From Syntrophomonadaceae bacterium (GTDB taxonomy: Bacteria; Bacillota; Dethiobacteria; DTU022; UBA8154): DNA of 47,767 nucleotides. Under the pieces are notes generated by a model that was not told the DNA's origin, did not search any database, and worked only from the letters and a program-made list of their open reading frames with translations. The stretch spans positions 1 through 47,767 of the forward strand of contig PWRN01000055.1 of assembly GCA_003556225.1 (NCBI GenBank). Reading direction: 5' to 3'. Positions 33,004 to 41,406 of this stretch are shown here, in pieces (the stretch's first letter is position 1; each line of letters begins with the position of its first letter). The translations under genes and the position numbers were made by a program.

Positions 33004-33465
33004 TCATTCCATGCCGGGAAAGTGATGCTGCCGCAATGCTTCGTAAAGAACAAGGGCAACCGTATTGGACAGGTTGAGAGAGCGTTGAATGCCGCTGATC
33101 ATGGGAACCCTGGCAGAACAATGCACCCACTGTTCCAGTAAGCCTGGCGACAGGCCTTTCGTCTCACTCCCGAATACCAGGAAATCGTTGTATCCATAGG
33201 CGATTTCACTGTAGCGCTTTTTCCCCCGGGTGGAGAAAAAATAAAAGGTGTGATCCCCGTATTCCTTTACCAGCGCCTCGAAACTTTCATGGTAATAAAA
33301 ATCGAGATGCTGCCAGTAATCCAGGCCCGCCCTTCGCATATGGCGGTCATCCAACGAAAAGCCCAATTGTCCCACCAGGTGCAGGGATGTAGCGGTCATC
33401 ACGCAGGTTCGGGCGACATTGCCGGTATTTTGGGGAATATCCGGGTTGATCAGCGCCACGTGCAT
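33004..33465 (-). CDS. trmL: tRNA (cytidine/uridine-34-2'-O)-methyltransferase TrmL
   Basis: SPOUT-class methyltransferase of 153 residues. Seen: NPDIPQNTGNVART at the N-terminus, LVFGSETKGLSP and IPM-type SAM-knot text ending RSLNLSNTVALVLYEALRQ, the family signature. It methylates the wobble ribose of tRNA-Leu; a tRNA-Leu(CAA), one of its known target types, is encoded at 16206. ATG at 33465 with AAGGAGA upstream; a longer frame further upstream lacks an SD and is the 3' part of the next gene. Overlaps the upstream methyltransferase gene by 16 bases. Confidence 0.94.
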   Translation of the reverse strand: MHVALINPDIPQNTGNVARTCVMTATSLHLVGQLGFSLDDRHMRRAGLDYWQHLDFYYHESFEALVKEYGDHTFYFFSTRGKKRYSEIAYGYNDFLVFGSETKGLSPGLLEQWVHCSARVPMISGIQRSLNLSNTVALVLYEALRQHHFPGME

Positions 33466-34226
33466 GAAGGTTCTCCTTGTTTCTGCAGTACATAAAAGAT
33501 ATTCCGATCCGCTGGACCCGGATTTTCGAAAGTAAAAGCCCGGTAACAGGCCTGCACAGCCCATCCTGTTTTTACCAGGAGAGGCTCAAGTTCGTCCCTC
33601 GTATAGGAACGCTCCTGGTGTTCTTCCTTAAACATTCTATAGAGGCCATTCTCTGCGCGCAGAAAAGCCGTCAGGGCTATCGCCCAGGTTTTAGATTCCG
33701 GCTTAAACTGACTCTCCCAGACCAACACCATGTTTTCTTCCTCCAGCATGGCCGTTTGCGGTTGCTGAGAAGCAGGAAGTTTTTCAACCTCGTTGAGATT
33801 AAAGACGAAATAACCCCCCGGCCGAAGCGTCAAGTAGATGGAGCGCAGGGCCCGCTCCAGTTCCTCGTGCGTGAGCATATAATTTAAACCATCCTGGTAT
33901 AAAACTGCCGCATCGGCATCAAGGGCCAGCCTCATCTCGCGCAAATCTTCCTGGAAAAAGGCGATCTCCAGAGCCTGTTGTTTTGCTTTTTCACGGGCCC
34001 ACTGGAGCATTTCCGGGGAAATATCTACCCCCCATACCGTAAAACCCCGCTGCGCCCAGGGAAGCGTGGAGTTGCCGGTTCCACAAGCCAGGTCTACGAT
34101 CTTCTCCAGGGGATGGACCTGAAACTTTCTAAAAATATCTTCCAGGTAATCCGCCCATTCTTCGTAATCCACCCCGGAGAGGAGCTGGTCATAGATTTGG
34201 GCCAAGCCCGTATACGGTTGCTGCAT
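33450..34226 (-). CDS. Class I SAM-dependent methyltransferase
   Basis: 258 residues. VDLACGTGNSTLPWAQRG (motif I), GVDISPEMLQWAREK and a motif IV-like region are clear; the N-terminus YTGLAQIYDQLLSGVDYEEWADYLE matches a common Firmicute group of unknown target. Start ATG at 34226 with TAGGAG upstream. Its 3' end overlaps trmL by 16 bases, so the two are translated from one mRNA. Substrate not visible. Confidence 0.9.
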   Translation of the reverse strand: MQQPYTGLAQIYDQLLSGVDYEEWADYLEDIFRKFQVHPLEKIVDLACGTGNSTLPWAQRGFTVWGVDISPEMLQWAREKAKQQALEIAFFQEDLREMRLALDADAAVLYQDGLNYMLTHEELERALRSIYLTLRPGGYFVFNLNEVEKLPASQQPQTAMLEEENMVLVWESQFKPESKTWAIALTAFLRAENGLYRMFKEEHQERSYTRDELEPLLVKTGWAVQACYRAFTFENPGPADRNIFYVLQKQGEPSCTWR

Positions 34227-34284
34227 TAATTATAAACTCCTAACAAAATAGAAACCAGGTTTTCATGCCAAGCAAGGCTCAGCT

Positions 34285-36735
34285 TCAACTGGAACAGCCC
34301 GGTTCCCGGTCGTTTGGCTGCCCTTTCTCAGGATCCTGATCTTCTCCCTGCTGCCGACGCAACGATTCAGCCAGTTCCCCCAGCCGTTTTTCCACGCGGG
34401 CATAAAAGGAACCTTCCTGATATTTGCCGTCTTTACCGCGTTCCCCGGGCGGCAGGCCGGACAGGATTTCCAGGCCTTCTTCCACTGTTTCTACCGAGTA
34501 AATGTGGAAGCTGTTTTGCCGCACCGCTTCGACCACCTCTTCATTGAGCATGAGGTTGATCATATTTTGCCGGGGGATGATCACGCCCTGGTCTCCTGTC
34601 AATCCTTTGAGCTTGCAGGCAGCAAAAAACCCTTCGATTTTTCGGGTAATCCCACCGACAGGTTGTATCTCTCCTTTTTGATTAATGGAGCCGGATACAG
34701 CAAGACCCTGTTTTAAAGGAACTTCAGCCAGGCTGGAGAGTAAGGCATAAAGCTCTGCACTGGAAGCGCTGTCCCCGTCGATCCCCTCGTATGACTGCTC
34801 AAAACAGAGGGAGGCGGACAGGGTCAGCGGTTTTTCCTGGGCAAATTTTTGTCCCAGGTAGCCGCTGATGATCAGCACGCCTTTATCGTGAATCCGTCCG
34901 CTCATTTTGCTTTCTCTTTCGATATTTACAATCCCGCGACGACCCATGTACGTGGAGGCGGTGATGCGGGAAGGTCTGGCAAAGCTGTAGTCTCCCAGGT
35001 CAATAATGGAAAGTCCGTTTACCTGTCCTTCCTTTACACCTTCAAAATCCAGAAGAATCTGCCCCTGTTCTACCATTTCCAGCAGCTTCTTTTCGTATTT
35101 ATCAGACCGGTAGTTCTTTTCCATGATTGCCTGGTCGACATGGGCGGCCGTGACGTAAGCGTTATTGTCAATGCCTGCCCAGGTGTCGGCTTCGAAGAGA
35201 ATCTCCACAATATCGTTAAAACAGGTAGTCAGTTTTTCCTGGTGTTCGGCCAGGCGGGAGCTGTGCTCCACGACTCGGGCCACTCCGGTCCGATCGAAAT
35301 GCTTAAGCTTTTCCTGCTGGCAGTGGGTGGTAATAAATTCGGCCATCTTGCTCATGTTCTCCAGGGAACGCCCCATCACCGAGTCAAAATCCGCCTTGAT
35401 TTTGAACAGTTTGCGGAAATCTTCGTCAAACCGATAGAGCAGGTGGTACCAGAGGGGATTGCCGATGAGGATGACTTTCACTTCCAGGGGAATAGACTCG
35501 GGTTTTAACGTGGCCATGGTTAACAACGCATATTGTTCCCCGATGGTTTCCATGCGGATCTCTTTTGTCTTCAACACGCGCTTGAGCACTTCCCAGGACT
35601 GAAAGTTGGGCAGCAGGTCATTAACCTGGAGGATTAAATATCCCCCATTCGCCCGGTGCAGGGCGCCTCCCTTGATCATAGAGAAATCCGTGGTCATGGT
35701 CCCAAAGCGGTTCTCGTATTCTACCCGGCCGATCAGATTATAATACGTGGGGTTGGATTCAATGACGATGGGAGCACCCGTTAGTTCACTGTTATCAATG
35801 AGCAGGTTTACCTTATAGCGTGTTGAAGCTTCAGCCTGGGCCTGCCTTTTCAACCAGGGAAAGGGAAACTGTTTTTCATCATCTTCATCCCTGAAATCGC
35901 CCAGGTTTTCCAGGACGTCTTCCTGTAAAGCATCCAGGTATTGCAGCACCCGGGGGAAATCCTGGTACTTTTCCTTGAGTTCATCGATGAGGTGGCCTGC
36001 TGCATGCAGACCGGTTTTTTGTTCCAGTTCACGAAATTGATCCTTCATGGCTTTTTCTTCGTTTTGAATCTTACGCACGATTTCCAGTGCTTTAAGCTGC
36101 ACTTCTGTAGATTTTTTTTCTACTTCTTCCCGTTCGGACTTTTCCAGTTGATTAAACTCTTCTTCGTTCAGTTCTTCGCCGTCTTTCAAGGGCACACTTA
36201 AAAACCCGGTACTGGTGCGTTTTAGCACAAAACCTTTTTCCTGGGCAACCCCGTTTAGCTCCTCCATGAGGTTGGATCGGGTTTCCTGGAATTTTTTGAG
36301 GATTGCCCCCTTCTGCCGCTCATATTCTTCCGTATTGAAAGCCTTGGGGATCTCTTCTTTCAGCTCGTCCTGGAGATTATGGATATCTCGAACAAAAACA
36401 CTTCCAGTCCCGGCGGGAAGGCTCAACGCAATCGGCTCGCCGGGATGCTTAAAGTTGTAGACGTAGAGCCAGTCATCGGGGACCGGTTGCTCGTTTGCTC
36501 TTTCCTGGATAACCGAGCGGGCATAACTCAACTTACCTGTGCCGGTTAATCCGGTTAAAAAGATATTGTAGCCATACCGGTTTATCTTCAAGCCAAAGTT
36601 GACCGCGCGAACGGCCCTTTCTTGTCCAATGATACCGGCCAGAGGGGCGATTTCTTCTGTTGTTTCCAGTTCGAAGATTTCTGGCTTACAAGGTTTAAAA
36701 ATCTGCTCCGCCTCCAGGCGATTGACGCGGGTCAT
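34285..36735 (-). CDS. Lon-like ATP-dependent protease (LonB/AAA_32 type)
   Basis: 816 residues. AAA part with Walker A GLTGTGKLSYAR split by a long charged coiled-coil insertion (about 150-290), then Lon protease domain near residues 580-770 with the catalytic Ser in EGIDGDSASSAELYALL and Lys in GGITRKIEGF. Not the LonA type: no N-terminal LAN domain. ATG at 36735 after GGGGGAAAACG. Degrades damaged or regulatory proteins in the cytoplasm. The methyltransferase gene follows on the same strand 58 bp downstream. Confidence 0.92.
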   Translation of the reverse strand: MTRVNRLEAEQIFKPCKPEIFELETTEEIAPLAGIIGQERAVRAVNFGLKINRYGYNIFLTGLTGTGKLSYARSVIQERANEQPVPDDWLYVYNFKHPGEPIALSLPAGTGSVFVRDIHNLQDELKEEIPKAFNTEEYERQKGAILKKFQETRSNLMEELNGVAQEKGFVLKRTSTGFLSVPLKDGEELNEEEFNQLEKSEREEVEKKSTEVQLKALEIVRKIQNEEKAMKDQFRELEQKTGLHAAGHLIDELKEKYQDFPRVLQYLDALQEDVLENLGDFRDEDDEKQFPFPWLKRQAQAEASTRYKVNLLIDNSELTGAPIVIESNPTYYNLIGRVEYENRFGTMTTDFSMIKGGALHRANGGYLILQVNDLLPNFQSWEVLKRVLKTKEIRMETIGEQYALLTMATLKPESIPLEVKVILIGNPLWYHLLYRFDEDFRKLFKIKADFDSVMGRSLENMSKMAEFITTHCQQEKLKHFDRTGVARVVEHSSRLAEHQEKLTTCFNDIVEILFEADTWAGIDNNAYVTAAHVDQAIMEKNYRSDKYEKKLLEMVEQGQILLDFEGVKEGQVNGLSIIDLGDYSFARPSRITASTYMGRRGIVNIERESKMSGRIHDKGVLIISGYLGQKFAQEKPLTLSASLCFEQSYEGIDGDSASSAELYALLSSLAEVPLKQGLAVSGSINQKGEIQPVGGITRKIEGFFAACKLKGLTGDQGVIIPRQNMINLMLNEEVVEAVRQNSFHIYSVETVEEGLEILSGLPPGERGKDGKYQEGSFYARVEKRLGELAESLRRQQGEDQDPEKGQPNDREPGCSS

Positions 36736-36837
36736 CGTTTTCCCCCTTTATAAAATCACGTATTTAACTAGCATCGATGAACCTGCCAGGGAAACAATCT
36801 TTTGCCCGGTGAATAAACTTGCTCGGAAACAACCTCT

Positions 36838-36857
36838 TTTCCCTGCTTGCCCCCAGC
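36838..36857 (+). repeat. Direct repeat copy 1
   Basis: TTTCCCTGCTTGCCCCCAGC; differs at one base from copy 2, 175 bp away. Confidence 0.75.
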
Positions 36858-37011
36858 GAAAAGAAGATTTGTCGCAAGCATAGCTTTACATTTTCTAGTT
36901 GCGTTTTATAATTCTCCCTCGCCGGGATGATTCCTTTTGTTCTGATAAATTTTACGAAAAAAGACCCGAAATACTTTTTAAGGCTATAAAGTTTACTCAG
37001 GTTTTATGATC

Positions 37012-37045
37012 GTTTCCCTGCTTGCCCTCAGCCAACGAGGGAAAC
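37012..37045. repeat. Direct repeat copy 2 inside an inverted repeat
   Basis: The repeat (37013-37032) begins within GTTTCCCT, which pairs with AGGGAAAC at 37038-37045 across an 18-base loop. No T-run follows in either direction. Confidence 0.65.
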
Positions 37046-37085
37046 AAGGGTTTATTCCTGAGCAAGCTTGATCACCAAGATAATT

Positions 37086-37733
37086 TCATACAGGTTTCTC
37101 GGGGCGCAGGCATAAAGGGGAAAGAGGGCATGCGCTGCAGGTGGGATTCCTGGAGCGGCAAACTGTCCTCCCGTGGGCAATGAGCCGGTGATGGGTTGCG
37201 GTCCACTGTTTTTCCGGAAGCACGCGGCATAGTTCTTCCTCCACCTGTCCGGGTGTTTTTCCCCGGGCCAATCCCAGGCGCTTGCTGACCCGCATCACGT
37301 GGGTATCCACGGCCATGGCGGGAAAACCAAAAGCTGTGCTGAGGATCACGTTGGCCGACTTACGGCCAACGCCGGGCAAGGTCATTAATCCTTCCCGGGT
37401 GTCGGGGATCGTTCCATTGTGTTTTTCCAGCAAAACCCGGCAGGTTTCGCGAATTTGCTTGCTCTTTTGTCGGTAGAGTCCACAGCCCTTAACCATCTCT
37501 TCCAACTCGGACAATTCAAGGGCCAATACATCCCCGGGCCCCTGGATGCGACGAAATAACCCTTCGGTGATACGATTCACCTGCTTGTCCGTGGTCTGGG
37601 CAGAGAGGATCACGGCCAGTAAAAGCTCAAAGGGAGTACGATACTGCAGGGCAGTACGGACCTCGGGGTACTCCTGTTCCAAGATCTCCAGTATTTTGGA
37701 GAGATTCTTTGATGGATGCGATATGGTTTGCAT
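37086..37733 (-). CDS. nth: Endonuclease III
   Basis: DNA glycosylase/AP lyase of 215 residues removing oxidised pyrimidines. Seen: helix-hairpin-helix LPGVGRKSANVI with catalytic Lys125, Asp143 in VDTHVMRVS, and the [4Fe-4S] site Cys192-x6-Cys199-x2-Cys202-x5-Cys208. Normal length and complete. Lies alone between acsA and the Lon-like gene, with 350 bp of empty sequence downstream. Confidence 0.96.
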   Translation of the reverse strand: MQTISHPSKNLSKILEILEQEYPEVRTALQYRTPFELLLAVILSAQTTDKQVNRITEGLFRRIQGPGDVLALELSELEEMVKGCGLYRQKSKQIRETCRVLLEKHNGTIPDTREGLMTLPGVGRKSANVILSTAFGFPAMAVDTHVMRVSKRLGLARGKTPGQVEEELCRVLPEKQWTATHHRLIAHGRTVCRSRNPTCSACPLSPLCLRPEKPV

Positions 37734-37896
37734 TCTGTCACCCGAATGAACTTCAAGATCCAGCAGGGGTCTATGCTGTTGTGCTCATTATACGTCAATT
37801 CTCGAAAATGATCTAAAAGGGGAATTCTTTCTCCGGGGTGTCCATTCCTGCCGACTGCCCCAACCAAGCCCGTCCGGCAGCAGAAATCTTGCTGTA

Positions 37897-37935
37897 AAAT
37901 CATGCGGGGAGGCTGCAGACCAGCCTCCCCGCATG
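37897..37935 (-). terminator. Intrinsic terminator of acsA
   Basis: CATGCGGGGAGGCTG and CAGCCTCCCCGCATG form a perfect 15-bp stem with a 5-base loop; on the minus strand it is followed by ATTTTA, a short T-run. It lies 26 bp after the acsA stop. Confidence 0.8.
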
Positions 37936-37960
37936 AATCATGGCCCAGATCAAGTGATGC

Positions 37961-39907
37961 TTAAGCTTCGCTCTTGTATTTTTCCATGATCCCGGAAAGG
38001 ACTCCCGGGTCCAGCAGTGTTGTTGTGTCTCCCAGGGCCCGGCCTTCGGCGACGTCCCGCAGCAGGCGCCGCATGATTTTACCGCTGCGGGTCTTGGGCA
38101 GCTCGCTGGTAAAGAAAATGTCATCGGGACGCGCGATCGCCCCTATTTTTTTCACCACGTGGGCCTTGAGTTCTTCAACAAGCTCATCGGAGCCGTCCAG
38201 GCCTTCCTTCAGGGTGACAAAAGCAGAAATTGCCTGGCCTTTCAAATCGTGGACCTTACCGATAACCGCTGCCTCGACAACTGCCTTGTGGTCCACCAGG
38301 GCGCTCTCCACTTCCATGGTCCCAATGCGGTGGCCGGATACATTCATCACATCGTCAACGCGCCCCATAATCCAGAAGTATCCATCTTTGTCTTTCATGG
38401 CTCCGTCACCGGTAAAGTACTTCCCGGGATACTGCTGCCAGTACGTGTTCTTGAAGCGCTCCGGATCTTTGTAGAGCGTACGCAGCATGGCGGGCCACGG
38501 TGATGTAAGGGCCAGGAATCCTCCTTTCCCCGATTCGACTTCATCTCCCATTTCATCCAGGATCGCCGCCTCAATGCCGGGGAAAGTATGGGCCGCAGAA
38601 CCCGGTTTGGTCTTCGTTACGCCCGGCAGCGGTGTGATCAGGATCATGCCCGTTTCCGTCTGCCACCAGGTGTCCACGATGGGACACTTCTCATTACCGA
38701 TATGTTCGTGGTACCACATCCAGGCCTCGGGGTTAATGGGTTCTCCCACCGTCCCCAGCAGCCTGAGGCTGGAGAGGTCCCGTCTGGCGGGCCAATCTTC
38801 GCCCCAGCGCATGAAAGCCCGGATGGCTGTGGGCGCCGTATAGAAAACATTCACCCGGTATCTTTCAATCATTTCCCAGAATCGATCCCGTTCCGGGTAA
38901 TCGGGCGTCCCTTCATACAAAATCACCGTCGCGCCGTTGGAAAGGGGCCCGTAGACAATATAACTGTGCCCGGTAACCCAGCCGATATCGGCCGTACACC
39001 AGAAGATATCCTCATCCCGATAGTCAAACACGTACTTAAAGGTACAATGGACCCCTACCAGGTATCCGCCCGTGGTATGCAAAATGCCTTTCGGCTTCCC
39101 GGTGGTCCCGCTGCTGTATAAAATATACAGGGGATCTTCGGCTTGCATTTCTTCCGGGGCACAGTAATCGTCAGCTTCTTTCATGATTTCATGGTACCAG
39201 AGATCGCGCTGCTCATCCATGTTGACCGCATTGCCCACACGTTTCACCACGATCACTTTTTCCACGCCCGGGCAGGCAGCTACGGCCTCGTCCGTATTCT
39301 CTTTCAAGGGGACCACTTTGCCCCGCCGATACCCCCCATCGGCCGTAATCACGATCGTGGAGTCCGCATCGTCGATGCGGTCTTTCAGGGAATCGGAACT
39401 GAAACCGCCAAAAACTACGCTGTGAATCGCCCCGATCCGCGTACAGGAAAGCATGGCGATTATGGCTTCAGGGATCATGGGCATGTAAATGGTGACCCGG
39501 TCACCTTTTTGCACACCGATTTTTTTCAGCCCGGATGAAAAACGATTCACTTCCCGGTAAAGCTGCTGGTACGTCAGGGTAACGGAGTCTCCCGGTTCTC
39601 CTTCAAAAATCAAGGCGGCCTTGTTTCTCCGGGAGGTCAACGTGTGCCGATCCACGCAGTTGACGCTCACGTTCAAAGTGCCACCATTAAACCACCTGTA
39701 AAAGGGGGCATCGTCATCTTCAAGGATGGTGTCCCACTTTTTCATCCACTCCACATCCTCCGCCATGGTTGCCCAGAAAGCCAACCGGTCTTTCTGCGCG
39801 CTTTCATAGAGGCGCCGGTCAGAAATAAGGGCATTTTCCTGGAAGGATTCCGGTGGTGCGAAAAGTTGGGATTCACCGAAGAACTTATCCCTGGTCTCTT
39901 CTGTCAT
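37961..39907 (-). CDS. acsA: Acetyl-CoA synthetase (AMP-forming)
   Basis: Acetate plus CoA plus ATP to acetyl-CoA, AMP and PPi. 648 residues from the ATG at 39907 (AAGGAG 8 bases upstream; an ATG two codons earlier is too close). Seen: [11 protein letters not shown] (ATP/AMP loop), [38 protein letters not shown]-type hinge region and [11 protein letters not shown] whose Lys is the one acetylated to switch these enzymes off. Minus-strand neighbour upstream is the CaiB/BaiF-family gene (102-bp gap). An AcuC-like deacetylase at 23612 could reverse the acetylation. Confidence 0.96.
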   Translation of the reverse strand: MTEETRDKFFGESQLFAPPESFQENALISDRRLYESAQKDRLAFWATMAEDVEWMKKWDTILEDDDAPFYRWFNGGTLNVSVNCVDRHTLTSRRNKAALIFEGEPGDSVTLTYQQLYREVNRFSSGLKKIGVQKGDRVTIYMPMIPEAIIAMLSCTRIGAIHSVVFGGFSSDSLKDRIDDADSTIVITADGGYRRGKVVPLKENTDEAVAACPGVEKVIVVKRVGNAVNMDEQRDLWYHEIMKEADDYCAPEEMQAEDPLYILYSSGTTGKPKGILHTTGGYLVGVHCTFKYVFDYRDEDIFWCTADIGWVTGHSYIVYGPLSNGATVILYEGTPDYPERDRFWEMIERYRVNVFYTAPTAIRAFMRWGEDWPARRDLSSLRLLGTVGEPINPEAWMWYHEHIGNEKCPIVDTWWQTETGMILITPLPGVTKTKPGSAAHTFPGIEAAILDEMGDEVESGKGGFLALTSPWPAMLRTLYKDPERFKNTYWQQYPGKYFTGDGAMKDKDGYFWIMGRVDDVMNVSGHRIGTMEVESALVDHKAVVEAAVIGKVHDLKGQAISAFVTLKEGLDGSDELVEELKAHVVKKIGAIARPDDIFFTSELPKTRSGKIMRRLLRDVAEGRALGDTTTLLDPGVLSGIMEKYKSEA

Positions 39908-40009
39908 GCTCATCGCTCCTTTCGTTTTATCCTACTATTCACAATATACGAAGATTTCACTCGATAGTTATTCGATGGTGACCCCGGCAATTCCTGCAAG
40001 ATCAAGCAT

Positions 40010-41194
40010 TTAAATGGCCCCTTTTCTTTTTAATTCCGCAATTTCTTCCGCGGATAGTCCCATCCCTTGCAAAATCGGTTCTGTATCTTCTCCCAGACCA
40101 GGCGGCGCTTTCTGCAGGCGCCCCGGGGTTTCCGACATCCTGCAGGGAAAACCCAACTGCTTGAATACACCATTCTGGGGGTGCTGGACCTCCAGGAAAA
40201 AGCCCCGAACCTGGTTCTGGGGATGGTCCTCTACCTCGTTCAATTCCAGCAAGGGTTCCAGGCAGCAGTCATCGTTGCCGGCAAAAAAATGCACCCATTC
40301 CTCCCGGGTACGTTCCGCGAGCAAGGCAGCGACCGCTTTTTTCAGCTGCTCCTGCACCGGGGCAGGGCCATACTGTCGGGGGACCCACTCGGGATGACCC
40401 ACGGCTTCACAGAAGGCGCGCCAAAACTTGGCTTCCAGGGCACCCAGGCTCACGTATTTCCCGTCTTTTGTCCGGTAAAGATTGTAGCAAGCATAGAACC
40501 CCGACAATAAACCTTCGTTGCGCCGGGGAATGGTTTGATCAGAGAAATATTCGGTAAACTGCAGGGGCAAGCAGGCCATACTTCCCTCTGTCATGGAAAT
40601 ATCCAGGTACTGCCCCCGACCGGTATGCCTGCGAGCATGCAGGGCCAGGAGTATCGCCACCAGGCTCCAAAGGGAGCCGCCGCCGATATCGGCCAGCTGG
40701 ATCGCAGGGACGACCGGTGAGAGGTCGGTTCCGCCGCTCAACGCATTGACCCCGGCAATGCTGGTATAGTTAATGTCATGCCCCGCCCGCAGGCGATAAG
40801 GACCCTCTTGCCCATACCCGGAAATGGCACAGAAGACCAGGCGAGGGTTTACCTGCCGCAGCTGTTCATAACCCAGGCCAAGCCCCTCCATCACCCCGGG
40901 ACGGAAACCCTCCACCAAAACATCGCACTCCGCCACCAGCCGCTTAAAAAGTTCTTTGCCCTCAGGTACCTTCAAATTCAAGGAAATGCTTTTCTTGTTG
41001 CGGTTTAACTGCCAGAAATAAGCGCTGTTTTCATCAATCATCGGACCCATTTTCCGCATGTAATCGCCTTCCTGGGGAGATTCCACCTTGATCACCTCTG
41101 CGCCGTGGTCAGCCAGCACCAGCGTACAGTACGGACCGGGCAGGAGCCGGGTTAAATCCAGGACTTTGATCCCTTGTAAGGCATCTTCCATCAC
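40010..41194 (-). CDS. CaiB/BaiF family protein, alpha-methylacyl-CoA racemase-like
   Basis: 394 residues of the class III CoA-transferase fold (LDLTRLLPGPYCTLVLADHGAEVIKVE at the N-terminus). Usually annotated as CoA transferase, but three positions match the catalytic residues of alpha-methylacyl-CoA racemase: His139 in RAGHDINY, Asp169 in QLADIGGGS and Glu254 in GALEAKFW. These would invert the 2-methyl centre of acyl-CoAs without CoA transfer. Physiological substrate unknown; the setting beside acsA and fumarate reductase genes points to acyl-CoA metabolism. GTG at 41194 has GGGAGG 8 bases upstream; the ATG at 41191 is the alternative. Confidence 0.85.
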   Translation of the reverse strand: MMEDALQGIKVLDLTRLLPGPYCTLVLADHGAEVIKVESPQEGDYMRKMGPMIDENSAYFWQLNRNKKSISLNLKVPEGKELFKRLVAECDVLVEGFRPGVMEGLGLGYEQLRQVNPRLVFCAISGYGQEGPYRLRAGHDINYTSIAGVNALSGGTDLSPVVPAIQLADIGGGSLWSLVAILLALHARRHTGRGQYLDISMTEGSMACLPLQFTEYFSDQTIPRRNEGLLSGFYACYNLYRTKDGKYVSLGALEAKFWRAFCEAVGHPEWVPRQYGPAPVQEQLKKAVAALLAERTREEWVHFFAGNDDCCLEPLLELNEVEDHPQNQVRGFFLEVQHPQNGVFKQLGFPCRMSETPGRLQKAPPGLGEDTEPILQGMGLSAEEIAELKRKGAI

Positions 41195-41321
41195 ACTGAA
41201 GACCTCCCATCCATAATTTTCGAGGCAAACGGCATTAAAACAGCTAATTCGATTTTTTCATGTCGTTTTCCTTTGTTCGGGTTAATTTGATTAAAATACC
41301 GGGGCATGAGTCTGTAATTCA

Positions 41322-41356
41322 TAAAAAAAGCGGCCCCTGTTTAGCACGAGACCGCT
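41322..41356 (-). terminator. Terminator of the fumarase-malic enzyme-fumarate reductase operon
   Basis: On the minus strand AGCGGTC, a 14-base loop, GGCCGCT (one G-T pair), then TTTTTTTAT. It lies about 50 bp after the FrdA-like stop codon. Confidence 0.75.
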
Positions 41357-41406
41357 GTTTCTTTGAATAAACGTCACATTTGATGTTTTCCCGGAGGCGT
41401 CGGCTG

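Larger units (their letters stand above)
36736..37085. other. Gene-free stretch with repeated hairpin-forming element
   Basis: 350 bp between nth and the Lon-like gene, both leftward. It holds a 20-bp near-identical direct repeat (36838-36857 and 37013-37032), an 8-bp inverted repeat around the second copy, and related fragments (GGGAAACAA at 36789 and 37039; an inverted pair near 36818 and 37062). It looks like two degenerate copies of one element. No gene is credible here. Confidence 0.5.

Noticed and set aside
33466-33564. N-terminal extension of trmL
   Set aside because: The extra 33 codons are the other-frame reading of the upstream methyltransferase gene; TrmL proteins start at MHVALINPDIPQ-type sequence and an SD precedes that ATG.
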